The position numbers and the translations under genes were made by a program. The notes under the pieces are model-generated. The model saw only the letters and a list, made by a program, of their open reading frames with translations. It made no database searches and was not told the origin of the DNA. DNA of 64,000 nt from Pseudomonas iranensis (GTDB taxonomy: Bacteria > Pseudomonadota > Gammaproteobacteria > Pseudomonadales > Pseudomonadaceae): NCBI RefSeq assembly GCF_014268585.2, contig NZ_CP077092.1, positions 1,736,001 through 1,800,000 on the forward strand, read 5' to 3'. Below, one piece after another: positions 1-7,146 of the stretch (its first letter is position 1; every line of letters begins with the position of its first letter).

Positions 1-411
1 GTCAACGGTTACGACAACACCTTGGTCTACACCGACCATGTGCTGGCGAGCCTGATCGATGTGCTGCGCAGCAATCAGGACAAAGTCGACACCGCCATGC
101 TCTATCTGTCGGACCACGGCGAATCGCTGGGCGAGTACAACCTGTTTCTGCACGGCACGCCTTATATGCTGGCGCCCGAGCAACAGAAGCATGTAGCGAT
201 GCTGGCGTGGTTCTCTGACAGCTATCAGAAAGCCTACTCGGTCGACACCCATTGCCTGCAACTGAGCCGGGACAAACCGCTGAGCCAGGACAATCTGTTT
301 CACTCGATGCTCGGCCTGCTGGAAGTGCGCAGCAGCGTGTATCAGCCGGCGCTGGACATGTTTGCCGGTTGTCGCGGCGCGGTGATCGACGGCGTGTTGG
401 CCAAGCAGTGA
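1..411 (+). CDS. Phosphoethanolamine transferase, EptA family (3' end only)
   Basis: The frame is open from the first base, so the 5' part lies outside the window; about 136 residues are visible. The C-terminal sulfatase-fold motifs of lipid A phosphoethanolamine transferases are present: SDHGESLGE followed by LHGTPYMLAPEQQ, which carry metal and catalytic-pocket residues in EptA/MCR-type enzymes. Full-length members are inner-membrane proteins with an N-terminal five-helix bundle and a periplasmic catalytic domain that adds phosphoethanolamine to lipid A or core sugars, lowering the surface charge that cationic peptides bind. Whether this copy acts on lipid A or on core heptose cannot be decided from the tail. 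It is followed by a strong hairpin terminator. Confidence 0.85.
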   Translation, partial: VNGYDNTLVYTDHVLASLIDVLRSNQDKVDTAMLYLSDHGESLGEYNLFLHGTPYMLAPEQQKHVAMLAWFSDSYQKAYSVDTHCLQLSRDKPLSQDNLFHSMLGLLEVRSSVYQPALDMFAGCRGAVIDGVLAKQ

Positions 412-421
412 AGTGTTTCCT

Positions 422-455
422 GCCCGTCGCGCCAATGCGACGGGCCTTTCTGTTT
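422..455 (+). terminator. Rho-independent terminator after the EptA-like gene
   Basis: A 9-bp perfect stem (GCCCGTCGC / GCGACGGGC, 422-430 and 437-445) with a 6-nt loop is followed by a T-rich tract (CTTTCTGTTT). It starts 11 nt after the stop codon. Confidence 0.75.
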
Positions 456-574
456 CTGCTGTCAGACTATTCTTGCTGACAGGCAAGACATTTCCTTACA
501 GCTCTTGCCCTTCAAAGGCGCGTAAATCGTCGGTGGCGATATATACTGCGCGCCATTCTTCAAGGGAGAGCCGT

Positions 575-1708
575 GTGGCTATCGATATTCACTGGATTCG
601 CGACAACGAAAGCCTCGCGCAGTTTTGCGCCGAGTGGCAGCAGCTGCCGTTCGTTGCCCTCGACACCGAATTCATGCGGGTCGACACCTTCTACCCGATT
701 GCCGGCCTGTTGCAGATCGGCGACGGCAAACGCGCCTACCTGATCGACCCGCTTACCATCAACGCCTGGCAACCGCTGGCCGCGTTGCTGGAGAACCCGG
801 CGGTGCTGAAAGTCCTGCACGCCTGCAGCGAAGACCTCGAAGTGCTGTTGCGCCTGACCGGCAGCCTGCCGGCGCCGTTGTTCGACACGCAACTGGCCGC
901 CGCTTACCTGAACCTCGGCTTCTCGATGGGCTATTCGCGTCTGGTGCAGGAAGTGCTCGGCATCGACCTGCCCAAGGGCGAAACCCGCTCCGACTGGTTG
1001 CAGCGCCCGCTGTCCGATACCCAGATCAGCTATGCCGCCGAAGACGCCGTGCATCTGGCTGAGGTGTTCGTCGAGTTGCGGCCCAAGCTGTCCGCCGACA
1101 AGTTCGCCTGGGTGCTGGAGGATGGCGCCGAACTGGTTGCCAACCTGCGCCGCGAGACCGATCCGTACGAGGTCTATCGCGAGGCGAAACTGGCGTGGAA
1201 GCTGTCCCGAGCGCAACTCGCCGTGCTGCGTGAACTGTGCGCCTGGCGCGAAAAAGAAGCCCGCGCCCGCGACCTGCCGCGCAACCGCATCGTCCGGGAA
1301 CACTCGCTGTGGCCCCTGGCCCGCACGCAGCCGGATAACCTCGCGGCGCTGGGCAAGATCGAAGACATGCACCCGCGTACCGTACGTCAGGACGGGCAGT
1401 TTCTGCTTGATCTGATCAAGCGCTCTGGCAGTGTGGGGCCGGATCAATGGCCGCCGGCAGTGCCCGAGCCGTTGCCGATCGAAGCCGCTGCGTTGATCAA
1501 ACAACTGCGCGCGCTGGGTCAGGCCGAGGCCGAACGCCTGGGTATTGCCCCGGAACTGATGCTGCGCAAGAAAACCCTCGAAGCCCTGGTCAAAAGCGGC
1601 TTCCCCGAGGGTCCTTACCAATTGCCCGATTCGCTGCGTGGCTGGCGCCGCGAATTGCTCGGCCAGAAGCTGCTCGACAGCCTGGCCACCGCCGGAGAAC
1701 AGCCTTGA
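575..1708 (+). CDS. rnd: Ribonuclease D
   Basis: 377 aa, the usual size for RNase D, a 3'-5' exoribonuclease that trims tRNA and other stable RNA precursors in the cytoplasm. The DEDD exonuclease motifs are visible: DTEF at residues 30-33 (D30, E32), CSEDLEVL near 90, and YAAEDAVHL near 155 (the Y/D of motif III). The C-terminal half fits the HRDC-type helical domains. The open frame runs farther upstream, but GTG at 575 is chosen because a good ribosome site (AAGGGAGAG, 562-570) precedes it and family homology begins there (VAIDIHWI). The stop overlaps the TTG start of the next gene, implying translational coupling to ycgL. Confidence 0.93.
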   Translation: MAIDIHWIRDNESLAQFCAEWQQLPFVALDTEFMRVDTFYPIAGLLQIGDGKRAYLIDPLTINAWQPLAALLENPAVLKVLHACSEDLEVLLRLTGSLPAPLFDTQLAAAYLNLGFSMGYSRLVQEVLGIDLPKGETRSDWLQRPLSDTQISYAAEDAVHLAEVFVELRPKLSADKFAWVLEDGAELVANLRRETDPYEVYREAKLAWKLSRAQLAVLRELCAWREKEARARDLPRNRIVREHSLWPLARTQPDNLAALGKIEDMHPRTVRQDGQFLLDLIKRSGSVGPDQWPPAVPEPLPIEAAALIKQLRALGQAEAERLGIAPELMLRKKTLEALVKSGFPEGPYQLPDSLRGWRRELLGQKLLDSLATAGEQP

Positions 1709-1998
1709 AACGTATTTGCTCCATCTACCAAAGCTCCAAGCGCAGCGGCATGTATCTCTACGTGCTCAAGAGCGATGCGCTCGAGCGCGTGCCGGATGCG
1801 CTGATGACGGCTTTCGGCAAAGCGAAGCATTCCTTCGATCTGGTGCTGTCGCCCGAGCGCAAGCTGGCCAGCGAAGACATCACCGTGGTTCTGGAAAACC
1901 TCGACAAGCAGGGCTATCACCTGCAGATGCCACCGGCCGAGGACGAGTACATCGAGCACTTGCCCGAAGAGTTGCTGCGACGCAACGACCCGGTCTGA
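1705..1998 (+). CDS. YcgL domain-containing protein
   Basis: 97 aa, starting [19 protein letters not shown], the conserved opening of the YcgL (UPF0745) family, a small alpha/beta fold of unknown biochemical role. The frame has no ATG at the family start; TTG at 1705 fits, overlapping the rnd stop by 4 nt (TTGA), so it is probably translated by reinitiation after rnd. An rnd-ycgL pairing is common in pseudomonads. A small hairpin follows at 2003-2024. Confidence 0.85.
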   Translation: MKRICSIYQSSKRSGMYLYVLKSDALERVPDALMTAFGKAKHSFDLVLSPERKLASEDITVVLENLDKQGYHLQMPPAEDEYIEHLPEELLRRNDPV

Positions 1999-2002
1999 CC
2001 CG

Positions 2003-2024
2003 CGAGGCCCTGTCCTGGGCCTCG
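2003..2024 (+). terminator. Hairpin after ycgL, possible weak terminator
   Basis: Stem CGAGGCCC / GGGCCTCG (8 bp) with a 6-nt loop. A T-run (TTTTT) occurs only about 17 nt further on, so termination is uncertain. Confidence 0.35.
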
Positions 2025-2103
2025 GTTAACCCTGGAACTGTTTTTACCGCGATGGCCGGCCCCAACCCGGCGGCTGTCTGCACGGTTTGCGAAAGGTTTG
2101 AAG

Positions 2104-3036
2104 ATGCGCGTTCTGATTGCTGAACACGACCACGCGATATACGCCCGCCTGCTGCGTCAGGCACTGCCCGAGCTTGAAATCCTGACCAGCGGCGACTCCG
2201 CTGAACTGGCGCGGCAGGCCGCCGATTGCCCGGTGTGGCTGGGCCAGCCGGATCTGCTCGCGACCCTGCTGCGCCAGGGCCATCAACCGCAATGGCTGCA
2301 ATCGACCTGGGCCGGCATCACGCCGCTGCTCGCCGACGGCCTGCGCCGCGATTATCGCCTGACCCGCGCCGTGGGGATTTTCGGTCAGGTCATGGCCGAA
2401 TACGTGCTGACCTACATCCTCGGCCATGAACGCGAAGTGCTGGCGCGGCTGGTCAGCCAGGTCGAGCGCAAATGGGACAACCGCAGCGGCCAGAGTCTGG
2501 TCGGGCGCAAGGTGCTGATCGTCGGCACCGGTGACATCGGCCAGAGTGTCGCGCAATTTCTGCGGCCGTTCGGCGTCGAGCTGTACGGCATCGCCAGCAG
2601 CGCTCGCGCACAGGCGCCGTTTGTCGAAGTCGGCGCGCTGGCGGATCTGCCGCGACTGGTGGGCGAGGTGGACTACGTGGTCAATCTGCTGCCGAACACC
2701 GAACACACCCACGATATCTACGACGCGGCGCTGTTCAAGCAATTCAAACCGACCGGACTGTTCATCAACGCTGGACGCGGTGTGGCAGTGGTCGATGCTG
2801 ATCTGGTTGAAGCTTTGAAGGAAGGGCATCTGGCCGGCGCGGTGATCGACGTCTGCCGTCAGGAACCATTGCCGCAACGCCATCCATTCTGGACCGCGTG
2901 GGGCTTGCTTCTGACCGGGCACAGCTCGGCACCGACCTCGCCGGCGCTGATGGTGGATTTGTTTGTGCAGAACCTGAAGGCGTATGAGGCGGGTGAAGCG
3001 TTGCGTGGCGAGGTAGATTTCACCCGCGGATATTGA
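2104..3036 (+). CDS. D-2-hydroxyacid dehydrogenase, GhrA-like
   Basis: 310 aa. The NAD(P)-binding Rossmann motif reads VGTGDIGQSVAQ near residue 140, and the family signature with INAGRGVAVVDADLV near 220 supplies the catalytic Arg. The final catalytic His is probably that of GHSSAP near 280, as in GhrA-type glyoxylate/hydroxypyruvate reductases. Substrate cannot be settled from sequence. ATG 2104 is preferred over a TTG six bases upstream because GAAAGG sits about 8 nt before it. It lies downstream of rnd-ycgL on the same strand and upstream of ycgN. Confidence 0.85.
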   Translation: MRVLIAEHDHAIYARLLRQALPELEILTSGDSAELARQAADCPVWLGQPDLLATLLRQGHQPQWLQSTWAGITPLLADGLRRDYRLTRAVGIFGQVMAEYVLTYILGHEREVLARLVSQVERKWDNRSGQSLVGRKVLIVGTGDIGQSVAQFLRPFGVELYGIASSARAQAPFVEVGALADLPRLVGEVDYVVNLLPNTEHTHDIYDAALFKQFKPTGLFINAGRGVAVVDADLVEALKEGHLAGAVIDVCRQEPLPQRHPFWTAWGLLLTGHSSAPTSPALMVDLFVQNLKAYEAGEALRGEVDFTRGY

Positions 3037-3052
3037 TCCAGCGCCGATCATC

Positions 3053-3138
3053 GTGGAGCGAGCCCGCTCGCGAAGAGGGCGTGTCAGTGGACAACAGCGT
3101 GTCTGACACAGCGCTTTCGCGAGCAGGCTCGCTCCCAC
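3053..3138. repeat. REP pair, family A (inverted), copy 1
   Basis: Two inverted copies of the 23-nt unit whose consensus is GTGGGAGCGAGCCTGCTCGC plus GAA. The left copy is degenerate (GTGGAGCGAGCCC). Each unit is itself palindromic. It lies between the dehydrogenase stop and ycgN. Confidence 0.85.
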
Positions 3139-3287
3139 ACTGGTTTCAAAGGGTAGCCACCAGTTTGCTCAGTGGGCGGCGCTGGCGCTGACAAGCGGAT
3201 TTACCGACAGTCGCCAGCGCTTGGCCCTTGCGTCCGCTGGCACTAGACTGGCGGCCTTTTCACAACCTTGATGTTGATGCTTGAGCC

Positions 3288-3737
3288 ATGGCCGCCATAG
3301 TCGAACCGTTCTGGAAACGCAAAACCCTCGATCAGCTCGATCACGAGGAGTGGGAATCGCTGTGTGACGGCTGCGGTCTGTGCTGCCTGCAAAAGCTCGA
3401 GGATGAAGAAGACAACAGCGTCTATTACACGCGCATCGCCTGCAAACTGCTGGATCTGAAAACCTGTCAGTGCAGCGATTATCCGAACCGGATCAAGTTT
3501 GTCCCTGACTGCATCCAGCTCACGCCGGGTCAGGCGGAAGAGTTCAAATGGCTACCGCCGACCTGCGGTTATCGTCTGGTCAGCGAAGGCAAGGATCTGC
3601 CGTTATGGCATCACCTGGTGTGTGGCGACCGCGACGCGGTGCACCATGAGCGGATTTCCCAGTCCGGGCGCATGCTCGCCGAAGGCAGCGTGCCGGAGGA
3701 TGACTGGGAAGATCATCTGATCTTTCGCGCGGGCTGA
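3288..3737 (+). CDS. YcgN family cysteine-cluster protein
   Basis: 149 aa, full length for the YcgN/UPF0260 family. The N-terminal part carries a CDGCGLCC cluster (near residue 27) followed by further spaced Cys (IACKLL, TCQCSDY, VPDC, TCGY, VCGD), a pattern shared with Fe-S or zinc cluster proteins of the YkgJ superfamily. The biochemical role is not established. ATG 3288 gives the family's usual N-terminus; TTGATGTTGATGCTTGAGCC precedes it without a strong ribosome site. Confidence 0.87.
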   Translation: MAAIVEPFWKRKTLDQLDHEEWESLCDGCGLCCLQKLEDEEDNSVYYTRIACKLLDLKTCQCSDYPNRIKFVPDCIQLTPGQAEEFKWLPPTCGYRLVSEGKDLPLWHHLVCGDRDAVHHERISQSGRMLAEGSVPEDDWEDHLIFRAG

Positions 3738-3766
3738 GGTGGTGGGTTGTTGAACCCGTAAAGATC

Positions 3767-3844
3767 AAAAGATCGCAGCCTTCGGCAGCTCCTACAATGG
3801 AAAACGTGATTCCGTGTAGGAGCTGCCGAAGGCTGCGATCTTTT
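3767..3844. repeat. Intergenic palindrome, family B, copy 1 (possible bidirectional terminator)
   Basis: Long inverted repeat with arms AAAGATCGCAGCCTTCGGCA... and its complement ending GGCTGCGATCTTTT. It lies between the convergent ycgN and DUF2892 genes, and its T/A-rich outer ends would let it act as a terminator both ways. The same family recurs at 34430 and 56157. Confidence 0.85.
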
Positions 3845-3855
3845 GCTTTAAAGCC

Positions 3856-4233
3856 TCAGACGCCGGCTTTCGGCGAGGTCAGCGAATCGTTGCCGGTAAC
3901 GGTTGCCGTTTCGGTGGCCACTTCGGCATTGGTCTTCAGCTTGCTCAGTTCTTCCCCGGCGCGTTCGATCTTCGCCCGCACGTTGCTCATGTCCTGACGG
4001 CCTTTTTCCAGCAGACTTTTCGCCGAGCAGTGCCCGGTAATGCCACGGGCCACGGCCATGCCGCCGAGCGCCACTTGAATCAGGCCGAACACGCCGCCAC
4101 GGCGCAGGCCCTTGCCGACCATCAGCACGCCGCCGGTCAACGAGCCGACGCGCTCCCAGCCATGCACATTCTTGTGCGAAGGCGACTGGAACGGGGTGGA
4201 TTCGATGCGTTCTACGCGTTTGAGCTCGCTCAT
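3856..4233 (-). CDS. DUF2892 (YgaP-type) inner-membrane protein
   Basis: 125 aa. The N-terminal half has NVHGWERVGSLTGGVLMVGKG and a second hydrophobic glycine-rich helix (GGVFGLIQVALGGMAVARG), the two-helix hairpin of the DUF2892/YgaP membrane family, followed by a Cys (HCSAKS) and a charged tail likely to be coiled coil or disordered (residues 80-125). ATG 4233 has GGAGATAGACC directly upstream. Function unknown. Convergent with ycgN. Confidence 0.75.
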   Translation of the reverse strand: MSELKRVERIESTPFQSPSHKNVHGWERVGSLTGGVLMVGKGLRRGGVFGLIQVALGGMAVARGITGHCSAKSLLEKGRQDMSNVRAKIERAGEELSKLKTNAEVATETATVTGNDSLTSPKAGV

Positions 4234-4314
4234 GGTCTATCTCCAGGCAGGGTGCGATTGATAGATAAGCTGACTGCCATGGCGGTCAGCTTGTTCCATC
4301 GAATGTGCGACGCT

Positions 4315-4785
4315 TCAGCGGAATTTCGGCCCGGAGCGGGTGTTCAGGCCTTTGGCCATGCGGTCGTAGAGCACGACGTTGACCGTGGCGGCGAGGTTCA
4401 TGCAGCCGGTGGTCGGGATGTACACGACGTCTTCGCACCAGTCGCGAATCTCCTTATCCAGCGAACCGTCTTCCGGGCCGAAGATGTACAGGGCGCGGTC
4501 GGGGTGGGTGTATTCCGGTAGCGGCCGGGCGCCATCGACCAGTTCCACCGCCACGGGTACGCAGTTGAGCGGAAGGATTTTTTTCAGGTCGTCGATGCCG
4601 ATCAGCGGGATGTCGTAGTGCACGCGTTTGGTGTCGGTGACGAAGTCGGCGGCGCGTTCATAACGCTTGCCGGTGTAGAACACCGACGCCACGCCGTAAC
4701 AGCCTGCGGCGCGCATCACCGAACCGACGTTCTCCGGTGATTTGGGGTTATACAAACCAATGCAGCTGTACCGTTTGTCTGCCAC
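4315..4785 (-). CDS. TrmH/SpoU-family RNA methyltransferase
   Basis: 156 aa. Conserved SPOUT motifs: LYNPKSPENVGSVMRAAGC (motif 1, residues about 10-28), IFGPEDGSL (motif 2, near 107) and PTTGCMNLAATVNVVLYDR (motif 3, near 128), the S-adenosylmethionine-binding trefoil knot. Members methylate tRNA or rRNA riboses; the target here is unknown. The frame stays open another 38 codons upstream, but that extension (beginning MGASLLAKA) is translation of a REP element; GTG at 4785, with GAAGG about 10 nt before it, gives the family N-terminus (VADKRYSCIGLYNP). Confidence 0.85.
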   Translation of the reverse strand: MADKRYSCIGLYNPKSPENVGSVMRAAGCYGVASVFYTGKRYERAADFVTDTKRVHYDIPLIGIDDLKKILPLNCVPVAVELVDGARPLPEYTHPDRALYIFGPEDGSLDKEIRDWCEDVVYIPTTGCMNLAATVNVVLYDRMAKGLNTRSGPKFR

Positions 4786-4876
4786 GAGCGGGGTGCCTTC
4801 GGGAAAAAGAGGGCGATTATACGGGGATTGGGGGAGGGCGGGCAGATTCAAGACTTGTGGTGTCTGGCCGGCCGCT

Positions 4877-4941
4877 TTCGCGAGCAGGCTCGCTCCCACA
4901 GGGGAACGCGTTTCAACTGTGGGAGCGAGCCTGCTCGCGAA
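4877..4941. repeat. REP pair, family A, copy 2
   Basis: Inverted 23-nt units at 4877-4899 and 4919-4941, both matching the consensus exactly, separated by 19 nt. They lie between two leftward genes and create a spurious N-terminal extension of the methyltransferase frame. Confidence 0.95.
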
Positions 4942-4967
4942 AGGGCCAGCTCAGGCGATGAAGATCT

Positions 4968-5339
4968 TCAATCTTCTTTTTTCATCAGGCCAGCCAGGGC
5001 CGCAAACGGGTTATGCGTGGCCTTGGCGATTTTTGGTGTGCTCAGCGAGCCGTCGCCGAAATACTGCTGATCGGTGTAACGCGAATGTTCGTTGTCGTGG
5101 CAATACAGGCACAACAGCTCCCAGTTGGAGCCGTCCTGCGGGTTGTTGTCGTGGTTGTGGTCGCGGTGGTGCACGGTCAGTTCGCTCAGGCGCTTGCCGG
5201 AAAACTCGCGGGCGCAGCGGCCGCAGACGTGCGGGTACATTTTCAGGGCCTTGTCGCGGTAGCCCATTTCCTTGTCGCGCTGGTTGTCGGCGAGGATGCG
5301 GTCCAGCTTCGACGTGTTGGTGGGGGTGGACGAACTCAT
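4968..5339 (-). CDS. YajD-like HNH nuclease family protein
   Basis: 123 aa. Zinc-ribbon plus HNH layout: CGRCAREFSG (first CxxC, near 38), LTVHHRDHNHDNNP (catalytic His region), NWELLCLYCHDNEH (N and second CxxC with H). This is the YajD pattern of small HNH proteins, widely conserved but with no established substrate. ATG 5339 is preceded by AAAGGTGAACCC, a good ribosome site; the frame extends upstream without support. Confidence 0.85.
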   Translation of the reverse strand: MSSSTPTNTSKLDRILADNQRDKEMGYRDKALKMYPHVCGRCAREFSGKRLSELTVHHRDHNHDNNPQDGSNWELLCLYCHDNEHSRYTDQQYFGDGSLSTPKIAKATHNPFAALAGLMKKED

Positions 5340-5388
5340 GGGTTCACCTTTGCAGAAAGACTGATGACGGTTATGCGCAGAGTTTAGC

Positions 5389-6075
5389 TCAGCCCTTGAG
5401 CTTCTCGGCAATCCAGATCGTGTGGCGGGTGCCCTTGTTGCCGTGGGCGAAGACCTGGACTTCTTCGGCCTTGAAGCCGGCCTTCTTCAATTTGTCGGAA
5501 AACTGCCGGTCGGCGCTGGCCGACCACACCGCGAGCACGCCTTTGGGGCGCAGGGCCTTGGCGCAGGCATTCAGACCAGCGGCGGAGTACAGCCAGCTGT
5601 TGGCCTTCTGAGTCAGGCCTTCGGGGCCGTTGTCGACGTCGAGCATGATCGCGTCGAAACCGTTCGGCTCGCTTTGCAGCACCTTGGCCACGTCTTCCAT
5701 GCGGATCACCGTGCGCGGATCGAGCAATGGCCGACCGGACTTCTCCCCGAGCGGGCCGCGATTCCACTCGACTACGCCGGGCACCAGCTCAGCGACCACC
5801 ACTTCGGCGGATTTGCCCAAGTGCTTGAGTGCCGAGGCGAGGGTGAAACCCATGCCCAGGCCGCCAATCAACACCCGCGAATTCGGCCGGCCGGCGACCT
5901 TGCGGCAGGGGATCTCGGCCAGTGCGTCCTCGGAACCGTGCATGCGCGTGTTCATCAACTGCCCGCCGTCGCCGCCCTGGATCTTGATGACGAAGTCCTC
6001 GCCATACTCGAACAGGCACAAGGCACCGCCGTTTTCAGGGATCGGGGTGGTGTCGAGCAGAACGAAACGTTTCAT
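5389..6075 (-). CDS. Spermidine synthase-like methyltransferase-fold protein
   Basis: 228 aa. A Rossmann methyltransferase fold is visible: VLIGGLGMGFTLASAL (glycine-rich motif, about 72-87), VVVAELVPGVVEWN (acidic end of beta 2), DAIMLDVDNGPEGL (motif near 138). It resembles the spermidine synthase-like proteins common in Pseudomonas that lack an evident polyamine-specific signature, so an aminopropyl or methyl transfer activity is inference. ATG 6075 gives MKRFVLLDTT; the ribosome site is weak. Confidence 0.75.
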   Translation of the reverse strand: MKRFVLLDTTPIPENGGALCLFEYGEDFVIKIQGGDGGQLMNTRMHGSEDALAEIPCRKVAGRPNSRVLIGGLGMGFTLASALKHLGKSAEVVVAELVPGVVEWNRGPLGEKSGRPLLDPRTVIRMEDVAKVLQSEPNGFDAIMLDVDNGPEGLTQKANSWLYSAAGLNACAKALRPKGVLAVWSASADRQFSDKLKKAGFKAEEVQVFAHGNKGTRHTIWIAEKLKG

Positions 6076-6155
6076 GGAAATCTCTACAAGGGGGAAGGCA
6101 AGCAGGCGCGTTGGGAGTAGCCTGAGCACAGACTAGAGGCCAAACGGAGCCCTTG

Positions 6156-6440
6156 ATGAAGCGCACCATTCTAACGGTCATTACACTGGCCGCGCTCGCG
6201 ATTACTGCAGTGCAGGCCCAGCAGAGCGTTCCGGTCAGCCCGACGCCGCAACCCGGTTCGCCTGGCACCGCGACGCCGACACCGTATCCGCAGATCACGC
6301 CGATCACCCTGCCCAAGTCGGGCGCCGGCAGCGGCAGCCCGCCGCTGGTGCCGATCGAAATGCCCAGCCCGCCGAGCAAGGATCAACCGGTGCCGGGCAT
6401 CGAGCCGAACGGCAACAAGGTCAAGTCCCCCGGTGGTTAA
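6156..6440 (+). CDS. Small secreted proline-rich protein, unknown function
   Basis: 94 aa. A clear Sec signal peptide (MKRTILTVITLAALAITAVQA, cleavage after AQA likely) is followed by a low-complexity Pro/Gly/Thr-rich mature part (PVSPTPQPGSPG, then PSPPSKDQPVPG). ATG 6156 has CGGAG seven bases upstream. The last four bases are shared with the convergent cNMP-binding gene (TTAA serves both stop codons). Confidence 0.6.
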   Translation: MKRTILTVITLAALAITAVQAQQSVPVSPTPQPGSPGTATPTPYPQITPITLPKSGAGSGSPPLVPIEMPSPPSKDQPVPGIEPNGNKVKSPGG

Positions 6441-6910
6441 ACCTGTTGTGCGGCGAGTTGGCCGTCGGCCATGCGCAGGCGTTTGGACAGCGAGACGGCG
6501 AGGGCGCGGATGATTTTTGCGGCGATTTTCGGTGCGTCGTTGAGCATTTTCTCCAGCGAGTCCTTGCCCAGGTTGAGCAACTGACAATTGCTCGCCGCGA
6601 TGCATGTGGCCGAACGGCGTTCGCCATCAAGCACGGCCATTTCACCGAAGGCCCGGCCGCTGCGCAGGGTGGCCATGGTGATCACCTGGCCGTCAGCGCC
6701 GGTTTTCTGCACAGCGACCTGGCCGGTGTGGATGATGCACATGAAACTGCCGGCATCACCCTCGCGAAAAATCGCCTCGCCCTCAGCTACGGTGCTGATG
6801 CTGAAGTAACCGGAAGCGGCCGCAAAGTCGGCCAGTTGCAATTGATCGAACAGGCCACAGTCCATCAGCCAGTCGCGGATTTCGTTGTTCAGAAAGGTCG
6901 GTTCGGACAT
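6437..6910 (-). CDS. Cyclic nucleotide-binding domain protein
   Basis: 157 aa consisting of a single CNB (Crp-like) beta-roll: AEGEAIFREGDAGSFMCIIHTG near 37, then LRSGRAFGEMAVLDGERRSATC near 85, the phosphate-binding-cassette region (GEMA..RSAT). There is no C-terminal HTH, so it is not a Crp-type transcription factor; it may be a stand-alone ligand sensor. No catalytic partner is adjacent. Confidence 0.82.
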   Translation of the reverse strand: MSEPTFLNNEIRDWLMDCGLFDQLQLADFAAASGYFSISTVAEGEAIFREGDAGSFMCIIHTGQVAVQKTGADGQVITMATLRSGRAFGEMAVLDGERRSATCIAASNCQLLNLGKDSLEKMLNDAPKIAAKIIRALAVSLSKRLRMADGQLAAQQV

Positions 6911-6975
6911 GTCGATGCGGTCTTTTTGTTATCACATTTCAAGGCTATACACGGATCCCGTAGGAATGGGCTTTT

Positions 6976-7106
6976 GTGGCGAGGGGATTTATCCCCGCTC
7001 GGCTGCGCAGCAGTCGCAAATCCTGCCAACTCGGTGCTTCAGGAATACTGAGTTTGCAGGTTTTGGGGCCGCTTCGCAGCCCAACGGGGATAAATCCCCT
7101 CGCCAC
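6976..7106. repeat. Intergenic palindrome, family C, copy 1
   Basis: Inverted repeat with ends GTGGCGAGGGGATTTATCCC and complement, inner arms GGCTGCGCAGCAG / CGCTTCGCAGCC, and a poorly conserved middle. Two further copies occur at 11411 and 31969. Confidence 0.9.
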
Positions 7107-7146
7107 AAGGGTCTGCAGTTAAGACCCAAGCCACCCACAGAGTTCC

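Noticed and set aside
560..1621. Long minus-strand open frame across rnd
   Set aside because: High-GC antisense shadow of rnd with low-complexity composition and no ribosome site; rnd has intact catalytic motifs.
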